DNA of 64,000 bases from Micromonospora inyonensis (GCF_900091415.1 NZ_FMHU01000001.1:1984001-2048000); one strand, 5' to 3'. Counted from the first letter of the stretch, positions 16,316 to 25,452 are shown. Notes: generated by a model not told the origin, from the letters alone. Numbers and translations: made by a program.

Positions 16316-17965
16316 ATGCGTAGCACGATGATGGACGCTCCGCTCCAGGTCTCCCGGATCCTCGAGCACGGCGCCACCGTGCACGGCTCGGCCGAGGTGG
16401 TCACCTGGACGGGCGCGGAGCCCCGCCGCACGACGTACGCCGAGGTGGCCCGGACGGCGGCCCGGCTCGCCCACGCGCTGCGCGACGAGTGCGGGGTGAC
16501 CGGCGACGAGCGGGTCGCCACCTTCATGTGGAACAACACCGAGCACCTGGTGGCGTACTTCGCGGTGCCCAGCATGGGCGCGGTGTTGCACACCCTGAAC
16601 ATCCGGCTCTTCCCGGAGCAGCTCGCCTACATCGCCAACCACGCCGAGGACCGGGTGGTGCTGGTCGACGGCACGCTGATCCCGCTGCTGTCCCGGGTGA
16701 TCGGCGAGATGGTCACCGTGCGGCACGTGGTGGTGGTCGGCGGTGGTGACCCGGCACCGCTGCTGGCGGCGGCCGGCGACCGGATCGCCGTACACCACTG
16801 GGACGCGCTGCTGGCCGACCGCCCGGCGGTCTACGACTGGCCGGAGTCCGACGAACGCGACGCGGCGGCGCTCTGCTACACCTCCGGGACCACCGGCCAC
16901 CCGAAGGGGGTGGCCTACTCGCACCGTTCGATCTACCTGCACTCGCTCCAGATCTGCATGCCGGAGGCGTTCGGGCTGGACGCGACCAGCCGGGAGCTGG
17001 TCATCGTGCCGATGTTCCACGCGATGGCCTGGGGGCTGCCCTACGCGGCGTTCACGTCCGGCGCGTCCCTGCTCATGCCGGACCGGTTCCTCCAGGCCGC
17101 GCCGATCGCCGAGATGATCGCCGCGGAACGGCCGACGATGGCCGCCGCGGTGCCGACCATCTGGACCGACCTGCTGGCCTACCTGGACACCCACGACGTC
17201 GACGTCTCCGGACTGCGGGAGGTCGTGGTCGGCGGCTCGGCCTGCCCGCCGGCCCTGATGCACGCCTTCGGCGAGCGGCACGGCGTCGAGGTGATCCACG
17301 CCTGGGGGATGACCGAGACGTCACCGCTCGGTTCGGTGGCCCGCCCACCGGCCGGGGTGGCCGGCGAGGACGCCTGGCGCTACCGCTACACGCAGGGGCG
17401 GGTGCACGCCGGGGTGGCCGCCCGGATCGTGGGGCCGGACGGCGAGGTGCTGCCCGCCGACGGCACCTCGGTCGGTGAGCTGGAGGTGCAGGGTCCCTGC
17501 GTGACCGCCTGTTACCTCGGTGACGAGACCCCGGACGGGGAGAAGTTCCGCGACGGATGGTTGCGCACCGGCGACGTCGGTACGCTCTCGGCGGACGGCT
17601 ACATCACGCTGACCGACCGGTCCAAGGACGTGATCAAGTCCGGCGGCGAGTGGATCTCGTCGGTGGAGCTGGAGAACGTCCTGATGGCCCATCCGGCGGT
17701 GCTCGAGGCGTGTGTGGTCGGCGTGCCGGACGAGCGCTGGCACGAGCGACCGCTCGCCACGGTGGTGCTCCGCGAGGGGGCCTCGGCCGCGCCGGAAGAG
17801 CTGCGCGAGTTCCTCGCCGGGTCGGTGGCGCGGTGGCAGTTGCCGGAGCGTTGGGCGTTCATCGAGGCGGTGCCGAAGACCAGCGTCGGCAAGTTCGACA
17901 AGAAGGTGGTCCGCGCCCGGTACGCCGACGGCGCGCTCGCCGTGCACACCGTCACGGTGGTGTAA
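16316..17965 (+). CDS. Fatty acyl-CoA ligase (AMP-forming, AlkK-like)
   Basis: A 549-residue enzyme that activates a medium or long acid to its CoA thioester. Motifs in order: P-loop YTSGTTGHPKGVAYSH, PMFHAMAWGLPY, VVGGSACPPAL, AWGMTETSP, the hinge WLRTGDVGTLSADGYITLTD then RSKDVIKSGGEWIS, and VPKTSVGKFDKK with the adenylate lysine. ATG 16316 has no Shine-Dalgarno sequence; a TAGTTT eight bases before it suggests a leaderless message. A second ATG lies at 16328. The gene is followed by a strong terminator. Confidence 0.93.
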   Translation: MRSTMMDAPLQVSRILEHGATVHGSAEVVTWTGAEPRRTTYAEVARTAARLAHALRDECGVTGDERVATFMWNNTEHLVAYFAVPSMGAVLHTLNIRLFPEQLAYIANHAEDRVVLVDGTLIPLLSRVIGEMVTVRHVVVVGGGDPAPLLAAAGDRIAVHHWDALLADRPAVYDWPESDERDAAALCYTSGTTGHPKGVAYSHRSIYLHSLQICMPEAFGLDATSRELVIVPMFHAMAWGLPYAAFTSGASLLMPDRFLQAAPIAEMIAAERPTMAAAVPTIWTDLLAYLDTHDVDVSGLREVVVGGSACPPALMHAFGERHGVEVIHAWGMTETSPLGSVARPPAGVAGEDAWRYRYTQGRVHAGVAARIVGPDGEVLPADGTSVGELEVQGPCVTACYLGDETPDGEKFRDGWLRTGDVGTLSADGYITLTDRSKDVIKSGGEWISSVELENVLMAHPAVLEACVVGVPDERWHERPLATVVLREGASAAPEELREFLAGSVARWQLPERWAFIEAVPKTSVGKFDKKVVRARYADGALAVHTVTVV

Positions 17966-18024
17966 CGGTCTCGCGTGCCACGGCGCATGTAGAGGTAGGG
18001 CGAGACTCCTGCTCCCCTCCCCAG

Positions 18025-18061
18025 GGGCGGCCCCGGCGTTCGCACCGCGCCGGGGCCGCCC
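18025..18061 (+). terminator. GC-rich terminator hairpin
   Basis: Fourteen perfect pairs, GGGCGGCCCCGGCG (18025-18038) with CGCCGGGGCCGCCC (18048-18061), around a nine-base loop, 60 bases after the acyl-CoA ligase. No T run follows, as is common in actinomycetes. It separates convergent genes. Confidence 0.8.
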
Positions 18062-18168
18062 GCTCACACGGGTCGTGCCCGCCACTGCATTGTCGCGAAA
18101 CTTCTTCACGTTCTCCGGCGGTCGGTGGAGTCGTCCCCCGGTCGGCGGAAGCTCCGCCGAATCGCCGC

Positions 18169-19182
18169 TCAGGCCGCGCTGGTGCTGATCAGCACCTTGC
18201 CGACCACCGAGTCCTCCACCACGCGGTGCGCTGCGGCCGTGGCGTCGAGCGGGTAGTGGTGCAGCGGCAGCCCGGCCTCCTGACCCACCCCGACGTGCCC
18301 CTGGGCGACCGCCGCCGTCACGTCCGCGATCGCCTGCTCCTTGGCTGGCCAGGGCGTGGTGTAGACGAGGACGAACTGCCAGCGGGCGTTCGGCAGCATC
18401 AGCGCCCGGACCGGCAGGGTCACCTCGTCGCCGCCGTCGTCGGCGTAGACGCTGACCACCGCGCCGGTCCGCAGGATCCGTACGTCAGCGGCGGCGTTCC
18501 GGGCGGCGGACACCTCCACGACCACGTCTACCCCGTCGGGCGAGATCCGGCGGACCTCCTCGGCCACGTCCTGCTCCCGGTAGTTGATCACATGGTCGGC
18601 ACCGGCCGCCGCCGCGAGGAGCGCCTTCTCCGGGCCGCTGACCGTGGCGATCACCGTGGCGTCCGCCCAGCGGGCGAGCTGCACCGCCGCGTTCCCCACC
18701 GCCCCGGCCCCACCCTGCACCAGCACCACCCGGTCGGTCAGCGCCCCGGCGTGCAGCCGCTGCGGCGTCGTCTCCCCGGCGGTCAGGCAGCGGTGCGCGG
18801 TGAGGAACGGGATGCCGAGGCAGGCCCCCAGGTCGAAGGACGCGTCGCCGAGCGGCACCGCCTGCCGGGCCGGCACCACCGTGTACTCGGCGGCGGTGCC
18901 CCACCGACGCTGCCAGGACGCCTCCCACACCCAGACCCGCTCGCCGATCAGGTGCCGGTCCAGCCCGTTGCCGACCGCCTCGATCACCCCCGCGCCGTCC
19001 TGGCCCGGGGTCTGCCCGCCGTCGGGCACCGCCCAGTTGCGGCGGCCCTTCCAGTCGGTCGGGTTCACCCCGGCGACCGCGAGCCGCACCAGCACCTCCC
19101 CGGGACCGGGTTCCGGCACCGGCCGGTCGACCACCTGGAGCACCGAGGGGTCACCGTTGCGCTCGTACACGATCGCCTTCAT
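18169..19182 (-). CDS. Zinc-independent NADPH:quinone oxidoreductase (MDR family)
   Basis: A 337-residue medium-chain reductase of the quinone oxidoreductase group. It starts MKAIVYERNGDPSVLQVVD, has the GroES-like motif VAGVNPTDWKGR with GQDGAGVIEAVG, and a Rossmann fold around VLVQGGAGAVGNAAVQLARW. The structural zinc cysteines of alcohol dehydrogenases are absent. ATG 19182 follows GGAGAGGA; the longer frame from 19233 would bury that site. It transfers hydride from NADPH to quinones or enones in the cytosol. It stands alone, convergent to the ligase. Confidence 0.9.
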   Translation of the reverse strand: MKAIVYERNGDPSVLQVVDRPVPEPGPGEVLVRLAVAGVNPTDWKGRRNWAVPDGGQTPGQDGAGVIEAVGNGLDRHLIGERVWVWEASWQRRWGTAAEYTVVPARQAVPLGDASFDLGACLGIPFLTAHRCLTAGETTPQRLHAGALTDRVVLVQGGAGAVGNAAVQLARWADATVIATVSGPEKALLAAAAGADHVINYREQDVAEEVRRISPDGVDVVVEVSAARNAAADVRILRTGAVVSVYADDGGDEVTLPVRALMLPNARWQFVLVYTTPWPAKEQAIADVTAAVAQGHVGVGQEAGLPLHHYPLDATAAAHRVVEDSVVGKVLISTSAA

Positions 19183-19267
19183 CCCGTCCTCTCCTCCCGG
19201 TCGCGCTGCCGTACCCGGCAGTGCCCCGATCATGCCGGCTTCGGCGGCCCGCCGAGGCCCCGCCGGG

Positions 19268-19345
19268 GATCGCGCCGGGGCCCGCCGGCCGACGGTGGAT
19301 CGCGTCGGGGCCGGCCGGCCGCAGGTCGCGTCGGGGTCGCCGGGT
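19268..19345. repeat. Imperfect repeat around GATCGCGTCGGGGCC
   Basis: Three diverged copies (from 19268, 19298 and 19325) of a unit of about 30 bases rich in GCCGGCC fill the gap between the HAD and quinone reductase genes, both on the minus strand. No other signal is seen there. Confidence 0.5.
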
Positions 19346-19366
19346 TACCGCAGCGCGCGGGGTGGA

Positions 19367-20014
19367 TCAGCCGGCGACGACCTCCGGCGTGAGCGCGTCG
19401 ATCGACGGGAGCACCACGGCAGCCAGCCGCTCGGCCTCCGGGTCCAGCGGGTACGCCGCGTGCGGCACCGCCACCACCCGCATCCCCGCCGCAGCGGCGG
19501 AGCGCACCCCGTTGGAGGAGTCCTCCACCGCCACGCAACGGGCCGGTTCCACGCCGAGGCGCGCGGCCACCGCCAGGTAGACGTCCGGAGCGGGCTTGCC
19601 GTGCGCGGTCTCCTCGGTGGAGAGGGTCGCGCCGAACGCGTCGGTCAGGCCGGTCGCGGCCAGCGCCGCCGCGATCAGTCGGGTCGGTGAGGAACTGGCC
19701 AGCCCCAGCGGCCAGCGCGCGGCCAGCCGGCGCACCACCTCGTCGGCCCCGTCGATCAGCGGTACGCGCTGCGCGTACCGCCGGGCCATCTCCCCGACCA
19801 CCTCGGCGGCCACCTGTTCGGCGGTCCGGTCCACGCCCAGGTCGTCGCTGAGGTGGCGGGACCACTCGCCGGTGCTCATCCCCATCAGCCGGCGCTGGGT
19901 GTCCGGCTGCCAGGTGCCGCTGTGCGCCGCCACGTATGCGCGGCGGACCTCCTCCCACACCGGCTCGGAGTCCACGATCACGCCGTCCAGGTCGAAGACC
20001 ACCGCATCCGTCAC
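19367..20014 (-). CDS. HAD-superfamily phosphatase (beta-phosphoglucomutase-like)
   Basis: A 215-residue HAD enzyme of subfamily IA. Motif I is VVFDLDGVIVDSEPVW with the two catalytic aspartates; motif II is LASSSPTRL; the lysine motif is HGKPAPDVYLAVAARL; motif III is VEDSSNGVRSAAAAGM. The cap domain lies between motif I and II. GTG 20014 is preceded by GGATGGAG. Relatives act on sugar phosphates or as phosphoglucomutases; the exact substrate is open. Its start is 48 bases after the end of the SCO6745-type gene, so the two may share a transcript. Confidence 0.9.
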   Translation of the reverse strand: MTDAVVFDLDGVIVDSEPVWEEVRRAYVAAHSGTWQPDTQRRLMGMSTGEWSRHLSDDLGVDRTAEQVAAEVVGEMARRYAQRVPLIDGADEVVRRLAARWPLGLASSSPTRLIAAALAATGLTDAFGATLSTEETAHGKPAPDVYLAVAARLGVEPARCVAVEDSSNGVRSAAAAGMRVVAVPHAAYPLDPEAERLAAVVLPSIDALTPEVVAG

Positions 20015-20061
20015 GGCTCCATCCTGCCGTGCCCGGGGCCGGTCAGGGCCGGCAGGGCGGG

Positions 20062-20925
20062 TCAGTCCGGCAGGGCCGGCAGGCCGATCGGGTTGCCCGG
20101 GGGGATCGTGGTGTGGCACCGGCGGGCCAGCGGGTCGAGCAGCTCCCGGAGCCGCTCCACACGCTCCGCGCCGAGCGCCTGCCACGGGTGGGCGGCGGTC
20201 CGATCGGTGGCCTCCTCGACCGCCCGGAACCCGGCCCGGCTCTCCTCGGAGGGCTTCCCCTCTGGGGTCAGCCAGCCGCGCTCGACCAGCCGGCCGTGGG
20301 CTGCCCGCCACTGCTCCTCGGTCCAGCCCCGGCCGGTCAGCGTGAACGGCGCCATGCCGTCGGCGACCCGCCAGGCCAGCGTCTCCACCGGGTCGAGGCC
20401 GGCGGCGACCAGGGCCGCCACGTGCCCGTCGCCCCGGTGCTCGCGCAGTGTGGTGGCCGCCTGCCAGAGCCGGGCCAGCGGGTACCCGGCGCGCGGCAGG
20501 GCGGCGTTCGCCGCGCCCAGCACCCGGCCGCCGGGCTCCACCGCCTCGGCGGCGGCCTCCAGCAGGTCCGCCGCCTCGTCCAGGTGTCCCTCGGGCAGTT
20601 CGTACGTCAGCTCGGCGAGCGCCTGCACCGCCCCGGTGAGCCGGGCCCGCAGCGCCTCCGCCGGGGTGACCAGCTGCCAGACGGCCGGTATCGCCCGGCT
20701 GACCATGGCCGGGGCGAAGGTGAAGAAGACCGCGATCACCGGTGCGGCGTCGGTCTCGCCCAGCGGCGCCGCCCGCCCGGCGAAGTAGCCACGCCAGTAC
20801 CCGCGCAGCCCGATCGCCTCGTAGGCGGCCTGGGACCGGGGGTGGAAGTAGGTCACCGCGTGCAGCGGCTCGTAGTGGGTCCACATCAACCGGGCGGTCC
20901 GCCCCGGATCGTCCAGTGACGTCAC
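20062..20925 (-). CDS. SCO6745-family protein (MarR-like fold)
   Basis: A 287-residue protein of the actinobacterial SCO6745 family. Marks are the opening RTARLMWTHYEPLHAVTYF, the central GLRGYWRGYFAGRAAPLG, the segment FAPAMVSRAIPAVW, and a C-terminal winged-helix-like part (GWTEEQWRAAHGRLVERGWL). The family is widespread and without proven function; a ligand-binding or regulatory role is often assumed. GTG 20925 sits behind GGAGGTG. It probably forms a transcript with the HAD phosphatase downstream. Confidence 0.82.
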   Translation of the reverse strand: MTSLDDPGRTARLMWTHYEPLHAVTYFHPRSQAAYEAIGLRGYWRGYFAGRAAPLGETDAAPVIAVFFTFAPAMVSRAIPAVWQLVTPAEALRARLTGAVQALAELTYELPEGHLDEAADLLEAAAEAVEPGGRVLGAANAALPRAGYPLARLWQAATTLREHRGDGHVAALVAAGLDPVETLAWRVADGMAPFTLTGRGWTEEQWRAAHGRLVERGWLTPEGKPSEESRAGFRAVEEATDRTAAHPWQALGAERVERLRELLDPLARRCHTTIPPGNPIGLPALPD

Positions 20926-21118
20926 GTGCACCTCCGCGTCCGGCGGGTGGTCACCACGCCGCGCTGCGTGGTGGATCCTGAACTTACTGCCACCGGCCGA
21001 GTTGCCGGAAGCCTCCTGTGGTCCACACCGCACGGGACGTTCCGCCGATCCTCGCTGTCGGTGCGTCCGCCCGCCGGGAGTCCGGTGGCGTCCGCTGACG
21101 GAGTGCCGGTGCCGGGTG

Positions 21119-21156
21119 CCGGTGGCGTCCGGCCCGGGTGGGCGGGACGCCACCGG
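21119..21156 (-). terminator. Terminator hairpin after the FKBP gene
   Basis: CCGGTGGCGTCC (21119-21130) and GGACGCCACCGG (21145-21156) form twelve perfect pairs, nine bases beyond the FKBP stop. A further copy of CCGGTGGCGTCC lies at 21082. The remaining gap up to 20926 shows no gene. Confidence 0.75.
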
Positions 21157-21164
21157 ACCGCCGG

Positions 21165-21818
21165 TCACTGGGCGGCGAGGACGTCCACCACGAAGCGCAG
21201 CGGACCGGCGGGCCGACCGCCGGCACCGTCGCCGTACGCCAGCTCGGCCGGGATGTCCAGCTGGACGCGGCTGCCCACGTTCACCCCGACCAGGCCCTGG
21301 TCCCAACCCGGGATCACCCGGCCCGCACCGACCTGGAAGGTCCACGGCTGGCCGGTCTTCCAGGAGGCGTCGAACTCCTCGCCGGTGGCGTAGAAGGCCC
21401 CGACGTAGTTGACGGTGAGCTGCTGGCCGGCCTTGGTGGCCGGGCCGGTGCCCTTGACCAGCGGGGTGACCGTGAGCTTGGTCAGCTTGCCGGAGCCCTT
21501 GGTCACGGCCGGCTTGCTGCCCAGCGCCGGGTCGGTGCCCGGGGGCAGCTGCGGGGCGGTCGCGCCCCCCGCGCCCGCCGAGGCGCTCGCCGACGGGGAT
21601 GTCGCGGCCTGGTCCGCCGGCTCGTCGTCGCCCCCGAAGACCACGAAGGTCGCCACGATCACGCCGACCACGGCCAGGCCCGCGAGCGCGCCGAGCATCG
21701 ACTGCCGGCGACGCTTCGCCTCGGCGGCCTTCTGGGCGGCCAGCTTGGCGGCGAGCCGCCGCTCCGACTTGCTCGCCGGGCTCTGGCCCGGGGACCGTTT
21801 CTCCGTGCGCTCACTCAC
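21165..21818 (-). CDS. Membrane-anchored FKBP-type peptidyl-prolyl isomerase
   Basis: A 217-residue protein: a basic, Lys/Arg-rich N-terminus, one membrane helix (MLGALAGLAVVGVIVATFVVF, residues about 40-60), a Ser/Ala-rich linker, then an FKBP domain over the last 110 residues (LTVNYVGAFYATGEEFDASW, PWTFQVGAGRVIPGWDQGL, VQLDIPAELAYGDGAGG, LRFVVDVLA). The Trp and Tyr of the active pocket are present. It should fold proteins on the outer face of the membrane. GTG 21818 is the start; the larger open frame upstream is antisense to the next gene. Confidence 0.92.
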   Translation of the reverse strand: MSERTEKRSPGQSPASKSERRLAAKLAAQKAAEAKRRRQSMLGALAGLAVVGVIVATFVVFGGDDEPADQAATSPSASASAGAGGATAPQLPPGTDPALGSKPAVTKGSGKLTKLTVTPLVKGTGPATKAGQQLTVNYVGAFYATGEEFDASWKTGQPWTFQVGAGRVIPGWDQGLVGVNVGSRVQLDIPAELAYGDGAGGRPAGPLRFVVDVLAAQ

Positions 21819-21968
21819 GTCGAGGACTCCCTGTAGCGATGAGGTGGGTCGGCACCGGTGCCGGGCCGAAGTCGACGCAAACGGTACCTGGATCGATGTC
21901 TCGCAGGCAGGGGCCCAGCAGCGGCGTCGGGCGGGTGCGGGTGCTGGGCCGGCGGTAGATTCGGACCC

Positions 21969-22361
21969 ATGGCGTTCCTCACCGCAGACGACATTGCCCT
22001 CCTGAACGAGCCGCAGCTGGCCCACGTGGCCACGATCGAAGCCGACGGCACCCCGCACGTCACCCCGGTCTGGGTCGACACCGACGGCGAGCACGTCGTC
22101 TTCAACACCGCCAAGGGGCGGGTGAAGCACCGGAACATGGAGCGCAACCCGGTGGTGGCGATCTCCGTCTCGGACCGGGCGAACGACTACCGGACGCTGT
22201 GGATCAAGGGCACCGTCGAGCTGATCACCGAGGGTGCCGACGAGCACATCGACAGGATGGCCAAGAAGTACCTCGGCAAGGACACGTACCCGTTCCACAA
22301 GCCGGGGGAGGAGCGCGTGATCGTCAGGGTCACCCCGACGCAGCGGCTCAGCCAGGGCTGA
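21969..22361 (+). CDS. PPOX-class F420-dependent oxidoreductase
   Basis: A 130-residue split-barrel protein of the F420-dependent type. MAFLTADDIALLNEPQLAHV is followed by IEADGTPHVTPVWVDTDG, the canonical cofactor-phosphate strand, NTAKGRVKHRNMERNP, and TVELITEGADEHIDRMAKKY. Such enzymes use reduced F420 to reduce biliverdin, quinone or xenobiotic substrates. ATG 21969 is the first start with a conserved N-terminus. It is convergent with ku, 16 bases apart. Confidence 0.9.
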   Translation: MAFLTADDIALLNEPQLAHVATIEADGTPHVTPVWVDTDGEHVVFNTAKGRVKHRNMERNPVVAISVSDRANDYRTLWIKGTVELITEGADEHIDRMAKKYLGKDTYPFHKPGEERVIVRVTPTQRLSQG

Positions 22362-22377
22362 CGTACGGCGGCCGGGG

Positions 22378-23385
22378 TCAGGCCGTCTTGCGGGCCGCCT
22401 TCTTCGGCGCGGCCTTCCTGGCCCCGGTCTTCTTCCCGGTCGTTTTCTCCGCCGGTTCGGCCTTCTTCTCCGCGGCTTTCTTCTCCGCCGTCTTCCTCGG
22501 GGCGGCCTTCGCGGGGGCCTTCTTCCCCGGGGCCTTCTTCTCGGCCGTCTGCTGCGCCGACCTGGCGGCCGAGATCGGCGTCGGCTCGCCGGCCGCAGGC
22601 TGTTCGCCCCGGGCCGCCCGGGCCCGGTCCACGGAGGCCCGGAGCGCGGCCATCAGGTCCACCGCCGCGGCCGGGGCCTCCTCGACCTCCTCCGGCGCGA
22701 TCACCTCCCGCCCCTCCACCTTGGCGTCGATGACCTCCTGCAATGCCGCCCGGTAGTCGTCGGTGAAGGCGTCCGGCTGGAACTCGCCGGCCATCGAGTC
22801 GATCAGCGAGCTGGCCATCGCCAGCTCCGGTGGGCGGACGGTGATGTCCTCGTCCAGGAAACCGAAGTCCGGTTGGCGTATCTCGTCCGGCCAGAGCATG
22901 GTGTTGAGCAACAGCACGCCCTCCCGGACCCGCAGGGTGGCGAGCTGTTCCCGCTGACGCAGCGCCACCTTGACGATCGCCACCCGCTCCGCGTCGACCA
23001 GGGCGTCCCGCAGCAGCACGTACGGCTTGGTCGCCGTCCCCTCCGGTTCCAGGAAGTACGCCTTGTTGTAGAGGATCGGGTCGACCTGTTCGGCCGGCAC
23101 GAACTCCAGCACGTCGATCGCGTGCGAGGTGCTCAGCGGCAGGTCGGCGAAGTCGGAGTCGGTCAGCACCACCATCTCGCCGCCGCCGACGTCGTACCCC
23201 TTGGCGATGTCGTCGTAGCTGACCTCCTCGCCGCAGACCGAGCAGGTGCGCTTGTACCGGATCCGGCCGCCGTCGGTTCGGTGTACCTGGTGGAAGCGGA
23301 TGTCCTTCTCCTGGGTGGCGGAGTAGAGCTTCACCGCGATCGAGACCAGACCGAACGAGACGGCCCCCTTCCAGATGGCCCGCAT
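22378..23385 (-). CDS. ku: Ku DNA-end-binding protein of non-homologous end joining
   Basis: A 335-residue bacterial Ku: MRAIWKGAVSFGLVSIAVKL, the core beta-barrel ring with KRTCSVCGEEVSYDDIAKGY, LEFVPAEQVDPILYNKAYFL and GVLLLNTMLWPDEIR. The last 75 residues are a Lys/Ala-rich tail (repeats of AEKKA, GKKAP) that in other actinobacteria binds DNA and extends end protection. ATG 23385 follows GAGAGGAG. It is divergent from the ligase gene with 48 bases between them, so one control region serves both. Ku threads on broken ends and recruits LigD. Confidence 0.97.
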   Translation of the reverse strand: MRAIWKGAVSFGLVSIAVKLYSATQEKDIRFHQVHRTDGGRIRYKRTCSVCGEEVSYDDIAKGYDVGGGEMVVLTDSDFADLPLSTSHAIDVLEFVPAEQVDPILYNKAYFLEPEGTATKPYVLLRDALVDAERVAIVKVALRQREQLATLRVREGVLLLNTMLWPDEIRQPDFGFLDEDITVRPPELAMASSLIDSMAGEFQPDAFTDDYRAALQEVIDAKVEGREVIAPEEVEEAPAAAVDLMAALRASVDRARAARGEQPAAGEPTPISAARSAQQTAEKKAPGKKAPAKAAPRKTAEKKAAEKKAEPAEKTTGKKTGARKAAPKKAARKTA

Positions 23386-23433
23386 GCTGGCGCTCCTCTC
23401 CCCGCTTCTGACCAGGATCGCAAATGATCGAAG

Positions 23434-24417
23434 ATGGCGCGCGCCGTTCGCGGGCGAACTACAGTCACTCACGTGCCGGGGCGCCCGCCGCTGAAGCCGA
23501 TGCTCGCGACGACCGGACCGCTGCCGGCGGGACCGGAATGGACGTACGAGTTCAAATGGGACGGGGTGCGCGCCCTGGCCGACATCTCCGCGGACGACCA
23601 GCGCCTCTACGCCCGCTCAGGCGTGGAGATCACCGCCGCGTACCCGGAACTGGCGAGCCTGCGGGAGCAGGTGGACGACGTCCTGCTCGACGGGGAGGTG
23701 GTCCTCCTCGGCACCGCCGGGCAACCGTCGTTCACCGCGTTGGCCGAACGCATGCACGTGCGGGACCGGAACCGGGCGGCGCGGCTGGCGGCGGTGGCTC
23801 CGGTGACGTACATGATCTTCGACCTGTTGCGGCTGCGCGGCGCGGACCTGACCGGCTGGCCGTATGCCCGGCGGCGCGCGGAGCTGGAGGCCCTCGGGAT
23901 CGGCGGCGCGCGGTGGGCGGTGCCGCCGGCCTTCCCGGACGGGCCGGCCACCTACGAGGCGGCCGCTGAACACGGGCTGGAGGGGGTGATGGCCAAGCGC
24001 CTCGACGCGCCGTACCGCCCGGGGGTGCGCTCGGCGGACTGGGTGAAGGTCAAGCTGGAGGTGACCGGGGACTTCGTGGTGGGTGGCTGGCGGCCCGGCG
24101 CGCGGAAGATCGGCGGGCTGCTGGTCGGGGTGCCCGGCCCGGACGGCCGGCTCGCCTACCGGGGCCGGGTCGGCGGGGGGATCGGGGCGGCCCTGGAGCG
24201 GGCGCTCCTGGCCGAGCTGGAGCCGCTGCGCACCACCGGCTCGCCGTTCGGCGGCGACGTGCCCCGGGAGGACGCCCGGGGGGCGATCTGGGTGACGCCG
24301 CGGGTGGTGGTCGAGGTGAAGTACGGCCAGCGCACCCCGGACGGTCGACTGCGCTTCCCCCGGGTACTGCGACTGCGTCCGGACAAGCCCCCCGAGGAGG
24401 TCGACGATGCCGGGTGA
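23434..24417 (+). CDS. ATP-dependent DNA ligase, LigD ligase-type
   Basis: A stand-alone ligase of 327 residues that seals breaks in end joining. The nucleotidyltransferase motif I is YEFKWDGVRALAD with the AMP-accepting lysine; motif III VLLDGEVVLL, motif IV HGLEGVMAKRLDAPY and motif V WVKVKLE follow. The OB domain has GDFVVGGWRPGA and ends FPRVLRLRPDKPP, as in LigD ligase domains. ATG 23434 is used here, but GTG 23473 just before PGRPPLKPMLA is also possible. Its end overlaps the polymerase gene by 11 bases. Confidence 0.93.
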   Translation: MARAVRGRTTVTHVPGRPPLKPMLATTGPLPAGPEWTYEFKWDGVRALADISADDQRLYARSGVEITAAYPELASLREQVDDVLLDGEVVLLGTAGQPSFTALAERMHVRDRNRAARLAAVAPVTYMIFDLLRLRGADLTGWPYARRRAELEALGIGGARWAVPPAFPDGPATYEAAAEHGLEGVMAKRLDAPYRPGVRSADWVKVKLEVTGDFVVGGWRPGARKIGGLLVGVPGPDGRLAYRGRVGGGIGAALERALLAELEPLRTTGSPFGGDVPREDARGAIWVTPRVVVEVKYGQRTPDGRLRFPRVLRLRPDKPPEEVDDAG

Positions 24418-25321
24418 GCGGCTGCGCGTGGAGGTGGAGGGGCGCTCGCTGGAGCTGTCCAACCTGGACAAGGTGCTCTACCCGGACGTCGGGTTCACCA
24501 AGGGTGAGGTGATCGACTACTACACCCGGATCGCCCCGGTGCTCCTGCCGCACCTGGCCGACCGGGCACTGACCCGGATCCGCTACCCGAACGGGGTGGC
24601 CGACAAGTCGTTCTTCGAGAAGAACAAGCCCGCCGCCACCCCCGACTGGGTACGCGTGGCGACCCTGCCCGCGCCCGGCTCGACCAAGGGTCGGGAGACC
24701 ATCGACTACGTGGTCGCCGACGACCTGCCCACCCTGGTCTGGCTGGCCAACCTCGCCGCGCTGGAACTGCACACGCCGCAGTGGCGGATCGGGGCGGACC
24801 CGGACATGATGGTCGTCGACCTCGATCCGGGGCCGCCGGCCGGACTGCGCGAGTGCAGCCAGGTGGCGGTGCTGATGCGCGACCGGCTCGCCGACGACGG
24901 CGTGGACGCCTACCCGAAGACCTCGGGCAAGAAGGGGATGCAGCTCTGCTGCCCGGTGGCCGGCACCCAGTCCGCCGAGGTGGTCTCCGGGTACGCCCAC
25001 CGCATCGCCCGTGAGCTGGAAGGCGTCCACCCGAAGCTGGTCGTGTCGAAGATGGCGAAGAATCTGCGCCCCGGGAAGGTCTTCATCGACTGGAGCCAGA
25101 ACAACGCGGCCAAGACGACGGTGGCGCCGTACTCACTGCGGGCCCAGCCGGTGCCCTCGGTCTCCACACCGCTGACCTGGGACGAGGTGGAGGCGGTGGT
25201 CGGTGACGGTCGGCGCCGGCTGCGTCAGTTCACCGCCGTCGAGGTCCTGACCCGGGTCGACGAGCACGGCGACCTGCTCGCCCCGCTGCTCGACGGTGGT
25301 CCGGAACTGCCCACCCGCTGA
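24407..25321 (+). CDS. LigD-type polymerase/primase (end-joining)
   Basis: A 304-residue member of the archaeo-eukaryotic primase superfamily that fills gaps with ribo- or deoxynucleotides during end joining. Marks are LELSNLDKVLYPDVGFTKGE, FFEKNKP, the catalytic carboxylates in MMVVDLDPGPPAG, KTSGKKGMQLCCPV with the SGKKG phosphate-binding loop, and IDWSQNNAAKTTVAPYSLRA. In mycobacteria this domain is fused to the ligase and a phosphoesterase; here polymerase and ligase are separate overlapping genes and no phosphoesterase domain is present. Confidence 0.95.
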   Translation: MPGERLRVEVEGRSLELSNLDKVLYPDVGFTKGEVIDYYTRIAPVLLPHLADRALTRIRYPNGVADKSFFEKNKPAATPDWVRVATLPAPGSTKGRETIDYVVADDLPTLVWLANLAALELHTPQWRIGADPDMMVVDLDPGPPAGLRECSQVAVLMRDRLADDGVDAYPKTSGKKGMQLCCPVAGTQSAEVVSGYAHRIARELEGVHPKLVVSKMAKNLRPGKVFIDWSQNNAAKTTVAPYSLRAQPVPSVSTPLTWDEVEAVVGDGRRRLRQFTAVEVLTRVDEHGDLLAPLLDGGPELPTR

Positions 25322-25452
25322 CGACCCCGGTTGCTACCTGACGTTCGCGCAAGCGCGGGCTCGCCCCTCGCCGTGCAGATCTTGGCCACTTGCCGCTCGA
25401 TACGGACGGCACGTGTCCAGGATCGCTGCTGTCGGGCGGCAGCGGTGGAGGG

